NCBI GenBank assembly: GCA_022510955.1
Contig: JAFLSM010000025.1
Span: 1-34,846, forward strand
Length of the DNA: 34,846 nucleotides
Direction of reading: 5' to 3'
DNA from: Ruminococcus sp.
GTDB lineage: Bacteria; Bacillota; Clostridia; Oscillospirales; Acutalibacteraceae
Position 1 is the first letter of the stretch, and the number at the start of each line of letters is the position of its first letter. Under the pieces are notes generated by a model. It saw only the letters and a program-made list of their open reading frames with translations, searched no databases and had not been told where the DNA came from. Below are positions 7,386-15,968 of the stretch, one piece after another. Both the position numbers and the translations under genes were made by a program.

Positions 7386-7715
7386 TTAGGACAAAGCGTC
7401 TTCAATAGTGGCGGCGATTGCATCCTTTGGATGTACGCCTACCATTCGCACCTGTTCTTCTCCGTCCTTAAACAAAATAAGCGTAGGCACACTCATTACT
7501 CCGTAGAGCGAGGCTATGTCCTCACTCTCCTCGATATTGAGCTTTGCAAAGTCTGATTTTTTGCTGATTGGTTCCTTGCTGAGTTTGTCTATTACGGGTG
7601 CAAGCATATTGCACGGACCGCACCAATCAGCATAAAAATCCACAAATGTCGGCTTTTTATTTTGCAGAACCTCTGCCCCAAAATTATTGCTGTTTACTGA
7701 TTTTACCAAAACCAT
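7386..7715 (-). CDS. trxA: Thioredoxin
   Basis: A 109-residue cytoplasmic thiol-disulfide oxidoreductase of normal thioredoxin length. The active site WCGPC lies at residues 31-35 in 'FVDFYADWCGPC', the cis-proline motif is 'SVPT', and the end 'LFKDGEEQVRMVGVHPK' fits the last strands and helix. The start is ambiguous: AAGGAG lies only 2 bases before the ATG at 7715 but 8 bases before an in-frame TTG at 7709, which would give the usual MVKSVNSNNF beginning. No thioredoxin reductase gene is next to it. Repeat-filled gaps lie on both sides, so it is probably monocistronic. Confidence 0.93.
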   Translation of the reverse strand: MVLVKSVNSNNFGAEVLQNKKPTFVDFYADWCGPCNMLAPVIDKLSKEPISKKSDFAKLNIEESEDIASLYGVMSVPTLILFKDGEEQVRMVGVHPKDAIAATIEDALS

Positions 7716-7765
7716 CACTCCTTTTGATTAGTTTTGCCAAAATTTTTCGTCTAATGTATATTTTT

Positions 7766-7945
7766 CTCCGCTTCAAAACTTTTCCTAAATATGTAACCGT
7801 TGCAACCCGAAGATATACTTTACTTGCACACTAAACATCCTAATTCACTATTTTAAGTTTGTAATTATTTATGAGTGTTTTATTAGTGATTAATAAAGCG
7901 ACCACTGTCGCCCGAAGATTAACTTTTGTTATTTGGTGAACTTCA
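7766..7945 (+). repeat. Intergenic repeat element, copy 2
   Basis: Edge CTCCGCTTCAAAACTTTTCC, then ATATGTAACC, then CGAAG-ATATA-CTTTA (7808-7822) and a CTAATTCACTATTTTAAGTTT box. Half B has hairpin GCGAC-CACT-GTCGC (7898-7911) and CGAAG-ATTAA-CTTTTG after it, ending with TTTGGTGAACTTCAT. It lies upstream of the thioredoxin gene, in the same orientation as copy 1. No gene is seen in this gap (7716-8253). Confidence 0.75.
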
Positions 7946-8014
7946 TAAAGCCATATTAAAGGTAGATATTTAATTTTTTTACATTATACAAACTTTTGAT
8001 AGAGCATTTATGCA

Positions 8015-8170
8015 GTTTATAATAAAACCAAAGTCTGAATTTCGGGGCGTTAGTGACCACATTTATATCTACATTATAGAACAGATGTAAAAATGAACTT
8101 TACCATAAAACTAAAGTCTGAATTTCGGGATACTGCACTATAATTTATGCTAAACTTGTGTAGCGAAAGC
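8015..8170 (-). repeat. Intergenic repeat element, copy 3 (inverted)
   Basis: Read on the minus strand this matches the sub-family at 16150-16550: edge CTTTCG, then AAGTTTA, then GTGCAGTATCCCGAAATTCAG, then a box ending TTCATTTTTACATCTG, then GTGGT-CACT-AACGC and CCCCGAAATTCAGACTTTGG. The stem of half B has a T-G wobble and one mismatch. It is the only copy in the window on the opposite strand. Tandem A-rich ACGAAAGT words follow it up to about 8200. Confidence 0.65.
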
Positions 8171-8199
8171 AAAAAAAACGAAAGTAAAAAAACGAAAGT

Positions 8200-8237
8200 A
8201 AAAAATAAAAAGGAGCAGACTCAAATGAGCTGCCCCC
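8200..8237 (-). terminator. Terminator of the transketolase operon
   Basis: On the minus strand, GGGGGCAGCTC pairs with GAGTCTGCTCC through one bulge and one mismatch, and is followed by TTTTTATTTTTTACTTTC. It lies 16 bases after the stop of the C-terminal transketolase subunit. Confidence 0.75.
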
Positions 8238-8253
8238 AAAATTCAATATTAAA

Positions 8254-9201
8254 TTAGCCGTTTTTTACAACATTTCTGATTACATCTGCGATGTGGGGCT
8301 GTGTAAGCTTGAACTTGTCAAGAAGCTCAAGAGCGGGACCGCTGTAACCAAATCTGTCGTTTACGCCGATTTTTGTTACCTTTACAGGACACTCTTCGCT
8401 TGTAACCTCACAAACTGCATCGCCAAGTCCGCCGATTACATTGTGTTCTTCAACTGTGATAATTCTGCCTGTTTCCTTTGCAGCCTTAACAATGATTTCT
8501 CTGTCGATTGGCTTGATTGTGTGAATGTTGATAAGTCTTGCGTTTATACCCTCAGCCTCAAGCTCCTTAACAGCCTTAAGAGACTCATTTACAACAAGAC
8601 CTGTAGCAATTACAGCCACATCATTGCCCTCGTGGAGAGTTATGCCCTTGCCAAGCTCAAAGTTGTAGTTTTCAGGGTCATTAAAGCTGTCAATAGCAAG
8701 TCTGCCAAGACGAATATAAACAGGACCTTTATGCTCGATTGCTGCCTTTGTAGCAGCCATCATCTCGTAGTGGTCAGCAGGATTGAGAACAACCATATTA
8801 GGAATTGTACGCATAATGCCGATATCCTCAAGGCACTGGTGAGTTGCACCGTCCTCACCTGTTGAGATACCCGCATGGCTACCTGCAATCTTAACATTGA
8901 GGTGCGGATAAGCAACAGAGTTTCTAATCTGTTCAAAGGCTCTGCCTGTTGCAAACATTGCAAAAGATGCAGCAACCGGAATTTTTCCCGCAGCAGCCAT
9001 ACCGGCAGCAACGCCTACCATATTGCCCTCAGCAATACCGCAGTCAAAAAATCTTTCAGGAAATTCCTTCTTAAAAATGCTTGTCTTTGTTGCAGCAGCA
9101 AGGTCTGCATCAAAAACAATTATATCTTCATTTGTTTTGGCAAGCTCACACAAAGCCTCGCCAAAGCTCTCTCTTGTAGCCTTTTTTACTGTCTGTGCCA
9201 T
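8254..9201 (-). CDS. Transketolase, C-terminal subunit
   Basis: The C-terminal half of a split transketolase, 315 residues, carrying the pyrimidine-binding and C-terminal domains. With its partner it moves two-carbon ketol units between sugar phosphates in the non-oxidative pentose phosphate pathway, in the cytoplasm, with thiamine diphosphate. Visible motifs are 'RFFDCGIAEGNMVGVAAG' with the catalytic Glu that activates the cofactor, 'SHAGISTGEDGATHQ' and the end 'GYSGPALELLDKF'. Its ATG shares one base with the TAA stop of the N-terminal subunit (TAATG), so the two are translationally coupled. The split form is usual in Firmicutes and archaea. Confidence 0.95.
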   Translation of the reverse strand: MAQTVKKATRESFGEALCELAKTNEDIIVFDADLAAATKTSIFKKEFPERFFDCGIAEGNMVGVAAGMAAAGKIPVAASFAMFATGRAFEQIRNSVAYPHLNVKIAGSHAGISTGEDGATHQCLEDIGIMRTIPNMVVLNPADHYEMMAATKAAIEHKGPVYIRLGRLAIDSFNDPENYNFELGKGITLHEGNDVAVIATGLVVNESLKAVKELEAEGINARLINIHTIKPIDREIIVKAAKETGRIITVEEHNVIGGLGDAVCEVTSEECPVKVTKIGVNDRFGYSGPALELLDKFKLTQPHIADVIRNVVKNG

Positions 9202-10049
9202 TAGCAGTTGCCCTCCAATCTTTCGATTTCAGCCTGAAGCTCGGCAGTTGCCTGCTCGTACTGCTCCTTGTTTGGTGCTGTGCCGTGCCAGCCAACCTGA
9301 TTTTCCATAAATGAAACGCCCTTGCCCTTGACTGTCTTTGCAAGGATAGCTGTTGGCTTGTCCTTGATTGTCTTTGCTTTATCAAGAGCTGATGCAATCT
9401 GCTCAAAGTCGTGACCGTCAATCTTGATTACCTCAAAACCAAAAGACTCAAACTTTTTGTCAAGAGGTTCAATACCTGCAACCTCTTCAACAGTTCCGTC
9501 AATCTGAAGACCGTTCTGGTCAACGATTACTACAAGATTGTCGAGTTTGTTGTGAGCAGCAAACATAGCAGCCTCCCAAACCTGACCTTCTTCAACCTCA
9601 CCGTCACCCAGAACTGTATAAGTGCGGTAAGACTTATTATCAATTTTTGCAGCAAGTGCCATTCCGCAAGCCGCTGAAATGCCCTGACCGAGTGAGCCTG
9701 TACTCATATCAATGCCGGGTGTACCCTTCATATCAGGATGCCCCTGAAGCATTGCGCCTACATGACGGAGCACTTCAAGTTCTTTCCAATCAAAAAATCC
9801 TTTTAATGCAAGAGTTGCATAAAGGCTTGGGCAGCAGTGTCCCTTTGAGAGAACAAATCTATCCCTGTCTGCCCAATCGGGATTTGCAGGATCAACATTC
9901 ATCTCCTTAAAATAGAGATATGTAAAAATGTCTGCCGCTGAAAGCGAGCCGCCCGGATGACCTGATTTTGCATGATAGGTACCGATGATTGCACCCATTC
10001 TTGACTTTGCAGCAAGAATCTGTAGTTGCTTAATTTCGTTGCTGTCCAT
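9201..10049 (-). CDS. Transketolase, N-terminal subunit
   Basis: The 282-residue N-terminal, diphosphate-binding half of split transketolase. Signatures: 'HAKSGHPGGSLSAADIF' near residues 26-42, 'DRFVLSKGHCCPSLYA', and the thiamine-diphosphate motif GDG...N ('VLGDGEVEEGQVWEAA' to 'VDQNGLQIDGT'). The ATG at 10049 is used because AGGGGGA lies 7 bases upstream; the longer frame starts with TTG at 10067 and would include this SD. It is the first gene of a two-gene operon with the C-terminal subunit, which overlaps it by one base. Confidence 0.95.
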   Translation of the reverse strand: MDSNEIKQLQILAAKSRMGAIIGTYHAKSGHPGGSLSAADIFTYLYFKEMNVDPANPDWADRDRFVLSKGHCCPSLYATLALKGFFDWKELEVLRHVGAMLQGHPDMKGTPGIDMSTGSLGQGISAACGMALAAKIDNKSYRTYTVLGDGEVEEGQVWEAAMFAAHNKLDNLVVIVDQNGLQIDGTVEEVAGIEPLDKKFESFGFEVIKIDGHDFEQIASALDKAKTIKDKPTAILAKTVKGKGVSFMENQVGWHGTAPNKEQYEQATAELQAEIERLEGNC

Positions 10050-10146
10050 TTTAGTTCCCCCTAACAAGAGTAATCATACCACATAACATAGTAACATAAA
10101 GGACATTGTTTATTTTTCGTTTAAAGAAATTATCGTCTATTTTCAT

Positions 10147-10372
10147 ATTTTTTCGACGCTTCATATTTTTTTCGACGCTTCATAAGTTTGTTTTAATATA
10201 TAACCTTTTAGACCCGAAGGTATACTTCGGTTATATGGTGAACATCATAATTCACTATTTTAAGTTACTTATTATTTATTTGTGCTTTATTAGCAAGGAA
10301 TCAAAGCGACCACTGCCGCCCCTAAGATATACTTAGGTTGTTCGGAAACCATCATAATTCACTATTTAATTA
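10147..10372 (+). repeat. Intergenic repeat element, copy 4
   Basis: The edge ATTTTTTCGACGCTTCATA occurs twice in tandem (about 10148-10183) and leads into AAGTTTGTTTTAATATATAACC. Half A hairpin is CCGAAG-GTATA-CTTCGG (10214-10230), extended to 6 bp. Half B hairpin is GCGAC-CACT-GCCGC (10306-10319, one A-C mismatch), then CCTAAG-ATATA-CTTAGG (10321-10337), where G-C has become T-A on both sides. Each half ends in a CATCATAATTCACTATTT box. It is upstream of the transketolase operon, same orientation as copies 1 and 2. Confidence 0.8.
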
Positions 10373-10447
10373 TTATACAAATTTTTGATAATAAGTTACT
10401 AATAGATGTTAATGGAAAATTTTACAAAACAAACTTACGAATTGGAG

Positions 10448-10479
10448 TAAAATAAAAACGGCACAAGACTGTGCCGTTT
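10448..10479 (-). terminator. Terminator of citrate synthase
   Basis: AAACGGCACA (10456-10465) pairs with TGTGCCGTTT (10470-10479) around a 4-base loop; on the minus strand a TTATTTTAC tail follows. It starts 18 bases after the citrate synthase stop. Confidence 0.9.
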
Positions 10480-10496
10480 ATTTGCAATATATACAT

Positions 10497-11867
10497 TTAT
10501 CTTTCTGCAAGATTGGTGTACTCTTTATTTTCTGATATGCTCAAATATGCAGGACGAATAATTTTACCTGCATTAACAAGCTCTTCAAGTCTGTGAGCAC
10601 TCCAGCCTGCAATTCTTGCAGTTGCAAAAAGCGGTGTGTAAAGCTCGCAAGGTATATCCAACATACTGTAAAGCAAACCGCTGTAAAAATCAACATTTGC
10701 TGCAACACCCTTGTAGATTTTACGCTTTCTTCCGATTACTTCGGGAGCAAGAGATTCAATACGCTCATATAGATTAAACTCATCCATACAACCTTTAGCT
10801 TCTGCAAGCTTTTTAACAGAACCTCTTAAAATCTTTTGGCGAGGGTCAGAGATTGTGTAAACAGCATGACCCATACCATAGATTAAGCCCTTTTTGTCAA
10901 AAGCCTGTTTGTCGAGAAGTTTTTCAAGATAATCAATAAGCTGGTCATCATCATTCCAGTCAGTAACATTCTTTTTGAGGTCCTCAAACATGTAGTAAAC
11001 CTTAACATTTGCTCCGCCGTGCTTGGGGCCCTTAAGTGATGCAAGAGCAGCAGCCATTGCTGAGTAAGTATCTGTGCCTGATGAAGTTACAACATGTGTT
11101 GTAAAGGTTGAGTTGTTACCGCCGCCGTGCTCCATATGCAGGATAAGCGCCATATCAAGCACCTTTGCCTCAAGTTTTGTATACTTTCTGTCAGGACGAA
11201 GTAAAGACAGAAAAACCTCAGCAGTTGACATCTTAGGCTCTGCACGGTGTATATACAGGCTCTTGTCACGCAGGTAATGGTTGTATGAGTGGTATCCGTA
11301 AACCGAAAGCATCGGGAATACAGAAATCAGCTGAATACACTGTCTTAGCACATTGCTGATTGAGGTGTCGTTAGGATTGGTGTCATAGCAAAAAAGCGTG
11401 AGAACACTTCGTGCGATTGTGTTCATCATATCTTCGCTCGGTGCTTTCAAAATGACATCACGAACAAAGTTTTGCGGCAATGTTCTGTATTGCACAAGCA
11501 AATCTTTAAAGTTTTTAAGTTCTTCCGCATTCGGCATTTCGCCAAACAGGAGCAAATATACAACTTCTTCAAAACCAAAACGGTCATCTTCGAGAATACC
11601 GTCAATAATGTCATTAACATTGTAGCCACGATAATAAAGCTCGCCGTCGCACGGCACAAGCTTGCCGTCAACCTCTTTATTTTGTTTGATTGTTGAAATA
11701 TCGGTAAGACCTGTAAGAACACCTTTTCCGTCAAGGTCACGCAGTCCTCTTTTTACATTATATTTTGTATATAATTCCGTATCAATTGTGGAGTTTCCAA
11801 CCATCTTTTCAGCTAAGCGATTAATTTCGGGAGTGTTTGCTGAATAATCTCCATTAATTTGAGCCAT
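10497..11867 (-). CDS. gltA: Citrate synthase
   Basis: A 456-residue citrate synthase, joining acetyl-CoA and oxaloacetate in the cytoplasm. Catalytic motifs are readable: 'LILHMEHGGGNNSTFTT' (first His), 'GLIYGMGHAVYTISDPR' (second His, with the following Arg), and 'NVDFYSGLLYSML' (Asp). The N-terminal 'GVLTGLTDIS' and 'LYYRGYNVNDI' fit the family. A 2-methylcitrate synthase cannot be excluded by motifs, but no prp genes are nearby. The length, with a 45-residue N-terminal extension, fits the clostridial group. No aconitase or isocitrate dehydrogenase is adjacent, so it stands alone between its own terminator and an AT-rich leader with SD AAGGAG. Confidence 0.93.
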   Translation of the reverse strand: MAQINGDYSANTPEINRLAEKMVGNSTIDTELYTKYNVKRGLRDLDGKGVLTGLTDISTIKQNKEVDGKLVPCDGELYYRGYNVNDIIDGILEDDRFGFEEVVYLLLFGEMPNAEELKNFKDLLVQYRTLPQNFVRDVILKAPSEDMMNTIARSVLTLFCYDTNPNDTSISNVLRQCIQLISVFPMLSVYGYHSYNHYLRDKSLYIHRAEPKMSTAEVFLSLLRPDRKYTKLEAKVLDMALILHMEHGGGNNSTFTTHVVTSSGTDTYSAMAAALASLKGPKHGGANVKVYYMFEDLKKNVTDWNDDDQLIDYLEKLLDKQAFDKKGLIYGMGHAVYTISDPRQKILRGSVKKLAEAKGCMDEFNLYERIESLAPEVIGRKRKIYKGVAANVDFYSGLLYSMLDIPCELYTPLFATARIAGWSAHRLEELVNAGKIIRPAYLSISENKEYTNLAER

Positions 11868-12135
11868 TAAATCAACTCCTTTTTATTTTTGTTTTATATT
11901 TCTTATTATTATAACACATTTATCCGTAAAAGAAAAGATACTATAATAAAAAAGTGTCACTGTGTTTTCGACAAAGATTTGGTTATTTTATGCATAATTT
12001 TATTTTAAACTATTCATAAATTTACTTTACTTTTGCATTTTAAAGCATTTTTTGATTTGTTTTTGCATAATTGTAAGATTTAGTATTCAAAATTAAAACA
12101 CATAATATAATGATAGTAATTTTACTCAACAAACA
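11868..12135. other. AT-rich intergenic stretch, no gene seen
   Basis: Very AT-rich DNA upstream of citrate synthase. The minus-strand SD AAGGAG sits next to the gene start, and a TATAAT word lies near 11917 on the minus strand without a convincing -35. Apart from the amylase terminator that follows, I see no ORF with an SD and no repeat element. Confidence 0.5.
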
Positions 12136-12165
12136 AAAACGGTTCCCTATAAAGGGAACCGTTTT
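12136..12165 (-). terminator. Terminator of the CBM26-GH13 amylase
   Basis: AAAACGGTTCCCT (12136-12148) pairs perfectly with AGGGAACCGTTTT (12153-12165), 13 bp with loop ATAA; on the minus strand the T-rich tail GTTTGTTG follows. It begins 22 bases after the amylase stop. Confidence 0.9.
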
Positions 12166-12187
12166 GCTATAAAAATATTTTATTATA

Positions 12188-14458
12188 TTATTTGAGGAAT
12201 GTGCCGTTTGTACCAATCTTACCGTCAATCTTTGTAAAGCCGTCTGCACAGCATACATATACTCTCATATTTGCACTGCCGATTGAAGGTACTGTGAGTG
12301 TACCGTTTGTAACAGTCTGAACATCACCTGTAACAGCGTCGATATATTTGCCGTTAGGAATGTTTTTGAATGTTGCACCGCCTGAAATTGCTACACAAGC
12401 AAGGCTGTCTGTGCTGCTGTCAGTATAACGACGGATAAATGCCATATTGCCGTTTGATACATAAGTACTTGATGTTGTGTACTGACCCTTCTGAAGAGCA
12501 GGTACTGCACGTCTGATTGCATTAAGCTGCTGAAGATGAACAGCGAGAGGAGAAGCAAGTGTGCTTGCTACTTTACCTGTTGCAGTATACTTGCTGAAAT
12601 CAGTTGCAGTTACTGTACCCTCAAGGTAATCACCAAAGTAAGCACGTCCTGTTGTTGAAAGTGCAGCTGTGGTACCCTTATCAATAGGAGCACCCTTCAT
12701 GAACTCTACTTCAGAACCGTAATAAATACATGGGATTCCACGGAATGTAAACATAAGATCCATATTCTCTGCCCAAGTCTGAGTACCGCCGTTAAAACGG
12801 ATATCTGAGTCAGGACCATAGTCATGAGAATCAACATAAGTTACAACCCATGTTGCATCACTAAAGTATGGATCTTCTTCCAAGGCTGTTCTGTAAGCAC
12901 TGCCTGCATTACCAAATGCCCAATGCATTCTAAAGTCAATTACGCTTGTTCCGTTTGACTTGCTTGTATCAGGAGTATGATATGTAATACCGTTGAGATA
13001 AGCATTATCACTTTTCTCTGAGATACTTTTTGTCTGGTAAGCATTAAAATGTGCAACAAAGTTTTTATAGTTTGCCTCTTGATCTGTAGTGCTCCAGTTA
13101 TTTTTCCATTTTGAATCTGTTTCCTTCCATGTATAGAAGAAAGGTGTATCAGATAGACCGCCTTCGTTTACAAGCTCGTGAGTTCTTGCACATACTTCAC
13201 CAAAAATAAAGAAGTTGTCAACGCTTGTATATACAGGGAAATATCCCTGATTGAGAGTCCATCTGTTAATATGCTTTTCGGTATCAAGACGGAATGCATC
13301 GACACCCATTTCAACATATTGCATATAAGACTCATTGATATATTCTGCTACTTTAGGATTTTCTGTGTTTACATCAACGCAGTCACCGTCAATCTGTCCT
13401 GCCTGCTCTGTGAAAGAACCCCATGAAAGGTTTGGCTCATGATGGTAGTAGTTCTCAGTGTCATGCTCATTAGTGTTAGCAGCAAGATGATCAGCCTTAT
13501 GAGTATTCTTCATAATCTGAAGTCTTGCATCGTACTGGAATCCCGGTGCGATGCTGTCGTAATTTGGAAATGTCTGTGCAAAATCAGAATCAGGAATAGT
13601 CTTCATACAATCAATTGTTGCTAAGTCCTGAATTGAATCATATTCCTTTGTAAACATTGGAGCAAGTGTTGCCTCACCAAAGTTACCTGTATGGTTCCAA
13701 ACAACGTCCTGAATAATCTTCATGCCTTTGTCATGTACTGCGTCAATAAGCTCCTGGAATGTTACTCCGTCGCTTTCGTAACGAGGATCAACAGTAGAGA
13801 AGTCAAATGCATGGTAACCGTGGTAGTCATAACCGGAAGCATTTGAAACTACCGGAGTAATCCAAACTGCAGAAAAGCCGAGAGCCTTGATGTAATCAAG
13901 CTTGTCGATAAGTCCCTTGAAGTCGCCGCGCCATGCAGGGTCACTGTCGGGATTGTTTGCATCGGCATCATTCCAGCAGTGAACATTGTTGCCTGTATCG
14001 CCGTCATAGAAACGGGTTGTGATTACAAAATAGATTGAATCCTCACGCAAGTCTGTTCTGGTCCAGTCGTCAACCTGACCCGGATCATGGTCAAACCATC
14101 TCTTGTTTTTGTACCACCACTCACCTGTATTTCTTGTAAGCTCAGCTGACTGCTCGCCGTTTGTAACAAACATAAAATTGATTTTAGTTACATTATTGAA
14201 AGTATAACCGTAGTAGTTATTACCCTCAGCAGTCATTTTATTTCCCGGATAATCCGTAGAAATGTTTTGAGGAAGGCTGTTCCAATAATAAATTGTAGGT
14301 GTGCCGTCCTCGCAATAATAATGCACCTTAATACCGCTTGATGCCGCTGTGCCGTTGTCGTCATTATCGACTGATGCTGCACTTGCTGTGAAAATTCCAA
14401 CAGTGCATACAACACAAACAACCAAAATCAAAGCAAGAATTTTTTTGATTTTTGTCAT
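12188..14458 (-). CDS. Secreted alpha-amylase, CBM26-like module plus GH13
   Basis: A 756-residue extracellular starch hydrolase. Residues 1-28 are a signal peptide (cleavage near ASA-AS). Residues 42-110 resemble a CBM26 starch-binding module ('PTIYYWNSLP', 'DYPGNKM'). The GH13 barrel spans about 138-650: region I 'DVVWNH' (251-256), region II 'GVDAFRLDTEKH' with nucleophile Asp392, region III 'FIFGEV' with acid/base Glu421, region IV 'YVDSHD' with Asp546. A beta-sandwich domain ends the protein. There is no dockerin or surface anchor, so it should act as a free enzyme, unlike the amylase at 18934. ATG 14458 is chosen: AGGAGG lies 8 bases before it, and the longer frame starts with GTG at 14479 before this SD. 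Exact GH13 subfamily and product are not assigned. Confidence 0.92.
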   Translation of the reverse strand: MTKIKKILALILVVCVVCTVGIFTASAASVDNDDNGTAASSGIKVHYYCEDGTPTIYYWNSLPQNISTDYPGNKMTAEGNNYYGYTFNNVTKINFMFVTNGEQSAELTRNTGEWWYKNKRWFDHDPGQVDDWTRTDLREDSIYFVITTRFYDGDTGNNVHCWNDADANNPDSDPAWRGDFKGLIDKLDYIKALGFSAVWITPVVSNASGYDYHGYHAFDFSTVDPRYESDGVTFQELIDAVHDKGMKIIQDVVWNHTGNFGEATLAPMFTKEYDSIQDLATIDCMKTIPDSDFAQTFPNYDSIAPGFQYDARLQIMKNTHKADHLAANTNEHDTENYYHHEPNLSWGSFTEQAGQIDGDCVDVNTENPKVAEYINESYMQYVEMGVDAFRLDTEKHINRWTLNQGYFPVYTSVDNFFIFGEVCARTHELVNEGGLSDTPFFYTWKETDSKWKNNWSTTDQEANYKNFVAHFNAYQTKSISEKSDNAYLNGITYHTPDTSKSNGTSVIDFRMHWAFGNAGSAYRTALEEDPYFSDATWVVTYVDSHDYGPDSDIRFNGGTQTWAENMDLMFTFRGIPCIYYGSEVEFMKGAPIDKGTTAALSTTGRAYFGDYLEGTVTATDFSKYTATGKVASTLASPLAVHLQQLNAIRRAVPALQKGQYTTSSTYVSNGNMAFIRRYTDSSTDSLACVAISGGATFKNIPNGKYIDAVTGDVQTVTNGTLTVPSIGSANMRVYVCCADGFTKIDGKIGTNGTFLK

Positions 14459-14479
14459 AGCTTTTCCTCCTAATGACAC

Positions 14480-14500
14480 ATAATAATACGATATTATTAT
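14480..14500. promoter_or_regulatory. Inverted repeat in the amylase leader
   Basis: ATAATAATA and TATTATTAT are perfect arms around CGA, a few bases before the SD of the amylase at 14458. It could be an operator or a weak mRNA hairpin, but all-AT arms arise easily by chance in this DNA. Confidence 0.3.
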
Positions 14501-14672
14501 AATTTAGACATTAGACCTTATTTTTCTTATCAAGAATTATAATGCGTGTCGCACTTCCAAAGTTTTATTGCTTGATTTAGGTATTATTCACAAAAATAAA
14601 TCACACCCAGCAAAAAAACAAATTATTTGCATAGGCGTGATTAAATGTTGTTATGACTTTATTTCACATTGT

Positions 14673-14704
14673 TAATACTAATCACCAGCAGAGGATTAGT
14701 ATTA
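14673..14704 (-). repeat. Inverted repeat overlapping the stop of the Cof-type hydrolase
   Basis: TAATACTAATC (14673-14683) pairs with GATTAGTATTA (14694-14704), 11 bp with a 10-base loop; the right arm contains the stop codon of the minus-strand gene. No T run follows, so it may be a weak terminator or an mRNA 3'-end stabiliser. Confidence 0.5.
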
Positions 14705-15511
14705 CTTCAAGACATATTTTTCTATTGTTTTTGCCACACCGTCATCATCGTTAGATTCACAAACATAGTTTGCAATCTTCTTGACATCATCTTCGGAATT
14801 GCCCATTGCAACTCCAAAACCGGCATAGCCTATCATTGTCATATCGTTGTAGTTGTCACCAAAAGCAATAAGTTCATCACGATTAACTTCGAGCTTTTCA
14901 AGCAGCATAGGCAACATTGAGCCCTTGGTAACGCCAAACGGCATAATCTCCAAAAAGTACGGAGCGCTTTTGTAAACATCAAGCAAACCGTCATATCGCA
15001 TTGCAAGGATTTCCTTATACTTATCAATCTCATCGGGTTCCCCTGCAAGCAATATTTTATTGATGTCAAACTTTACGGCAGACACGAAATCATCCACAAC
15101 AACCATATTCGTCTTGAGGATGTCACGCTCAACATATGAATAGTCATTAACCTTATTATCCGAAATAATATTTTTGTCATCATATGTATTGATTGTGATG
15201 TTTGACTCCTTTAAAACACTGACAATATCGGGAAGATATTCGGTTGGAAAAATCTTGCTGACAACAGTTTGTCCCGTTGAACAGTTGATGATTTTACCTC
15301 CATTAAACGCCATAATAAATCCGCCGTTTTTGTCGAGCATCAAGTCCTTTGCAATATCCTCTATTCCAATCGGATGTCTGCCTGATGCCAAAATAACTTT
15401 TTTCCCCTGACTTTGCGCTTCCAAAAGAGCATACCTCGTGCGCGGACTAATCTCCTTTTTAGAATTAGTCAGAGTCCCGTCAATGTCGAGTGCTATTAAC
15501 TTGTATTCCAT
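14702..15511 (-). CDS. Cof-type HAD-IIB family hydrolase
   Basis: A 269-residue cytoplasmic phosphatase of the Cof/HAD-IIB group, which dephosphorylate sugar phosphates, flavin or pyridoxal precursors with broad specificity. Motif I is 'LIALDIDGTLTNSKKEIS' with Asp9 and Asp11, motif II 'VILASGRHPIGI', motif III the Lys in 'GVTKGSML', motif IV 'AFGDNYNDMTMIG'; the C2-type cap lies between II and III (about 85-190). SD AGGTGA precedes the ATG. It lies next to the amylase, but a link to starch sugar metabolism is only a guess. Confidence 0.92.
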   Translation of the reverse strand: MEYKLIALDIDGTLTNSKKEISPRTRYALLEAQSQGKKVILASGRHPIGIEDIAKDLMLDKNGGFIMAFNGGKIINCSTGQTVVSKIFPTEYLPDIVSVLKESNITINTYDDKNIISDNKVNDYSYVERDILKTNMVVVDDFVSAVKFDINKILLAGEPDEIDKYKEILAMRYDGLLDVYKSAPYFLEIMPFGVTKGSMLPMLLEKLEVNRDELIAFGDNYNDMTMIGYAGFGVAMGNSEDDVKKIANYVCESNDDDGVAKTIEKYVLK

Positions 15512-15581
15512 AATTTCACCTAATTTAAACTGTGCTGTATGCGTTTATCGCATTGTTTCAAAAGTTCCGTTAAAATTTTAA

Positions 15582-15593
15582 CACTGTACAGTG
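15582..15593. promoter_or_regulatory. Perfect 12-bp palindrome CACTGTACAGTG, candidate operator
   Basis: CACTGTACAGTG is its own reverse complement and lies about 70 bases before the start of the Cof-type hydrolase, in a 142-base gap. The flanks (TTTTAACA and ATAAAAAC) are AT-rich. No clear -10/-35 pair was assigned, so operator function is only suggested by symmetry and position. Confidence 0.35.
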
Positions 15594-15653
15594 ATAAAAA
15601 CAACATTATATTTGCACTTTTAGTATAAGTATTTGTTGATAAAATTTATAACA

Positions 15654-15968
15654 CTATCGCATTTGATATTTTTCAAGGTCAACAAATCCGTCAAAAACCT
15701 CAACGCCCTCTGACTCAAGCAATCTTTGCTGTTCTCCTACTCCGCCAAACGCAAATGCGGGTGCAAGCCTGCCCTTTGCATTAACCACTCTATGGCAAGG
15801 AATTATCCCTGGCGCAGGATTTCTGTGAAGGGCATTGCCAACAATTCTTGCATATCCCCTATTGCCTGCCATTACGGCAATCTGACCGTAGGTAGCAACC
15901 TTTCCTTTAGGAATCAGCAACACTGCATCATAAATTCTATCATAAAGACTTTTCTTTTCCATATCCAT
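15654..15968 (-). CDS. Short MGMT-family protein (methylated-DNA--cysteine methyltransferase domain)
   Basis: A 104-residue protein consisting of the DNA-binding/active-site domain of O6-alkylguanine-DNA alkyltransferases. The helix-turn-helix part 'GKVATYGQIAVMAG' and Arg41-Asn45 region ('YARIVGNALHRNP') lead into the active-site motif 'IPCHRVV' with Cys58. Alkyltransferase-like proteins of this size often have Trp or another residue in place of this Cys; here the Cys is kept, so alkyl transfer is possible. The N-terminal domain of Ada/Ogt is absent. The ATG shares a base with the TAA of the upstream 56-residue gene, so the two are translationally coupled. DNA repair is the likely role. Confidence 0.9.
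   Translation of the reverse strand: MDMEKKSLYDRIYDAVLLIPKGKVATYGQIAVMAGNRGYARIVGNALHRNPAPGIIPCHRVVNAKGRLAPAFAFGGVGEQQRLLESEGVEVFDGFVDLEKYQMR

Noticed and set aside
8254..10049. 1-deoxy-xylulose-5-phosphate synthase
   Set aside because: The two overlapping subunits, their sizes and the motifs match split transketolase, while DXS is a single longer chain.
10106..10336. A 76-codon plus-strand ORF
   Set aside because: It is made of the repeat element and poly-T stretches, with no SD and low-complexity Phe/Ile content.
12040..12258. A 72-codon minus-strand ORF downstream of the amylase
   Set aside because: It crosses the strong amylase terminator and the end of the amylase gene in another frame and lacks an SD.
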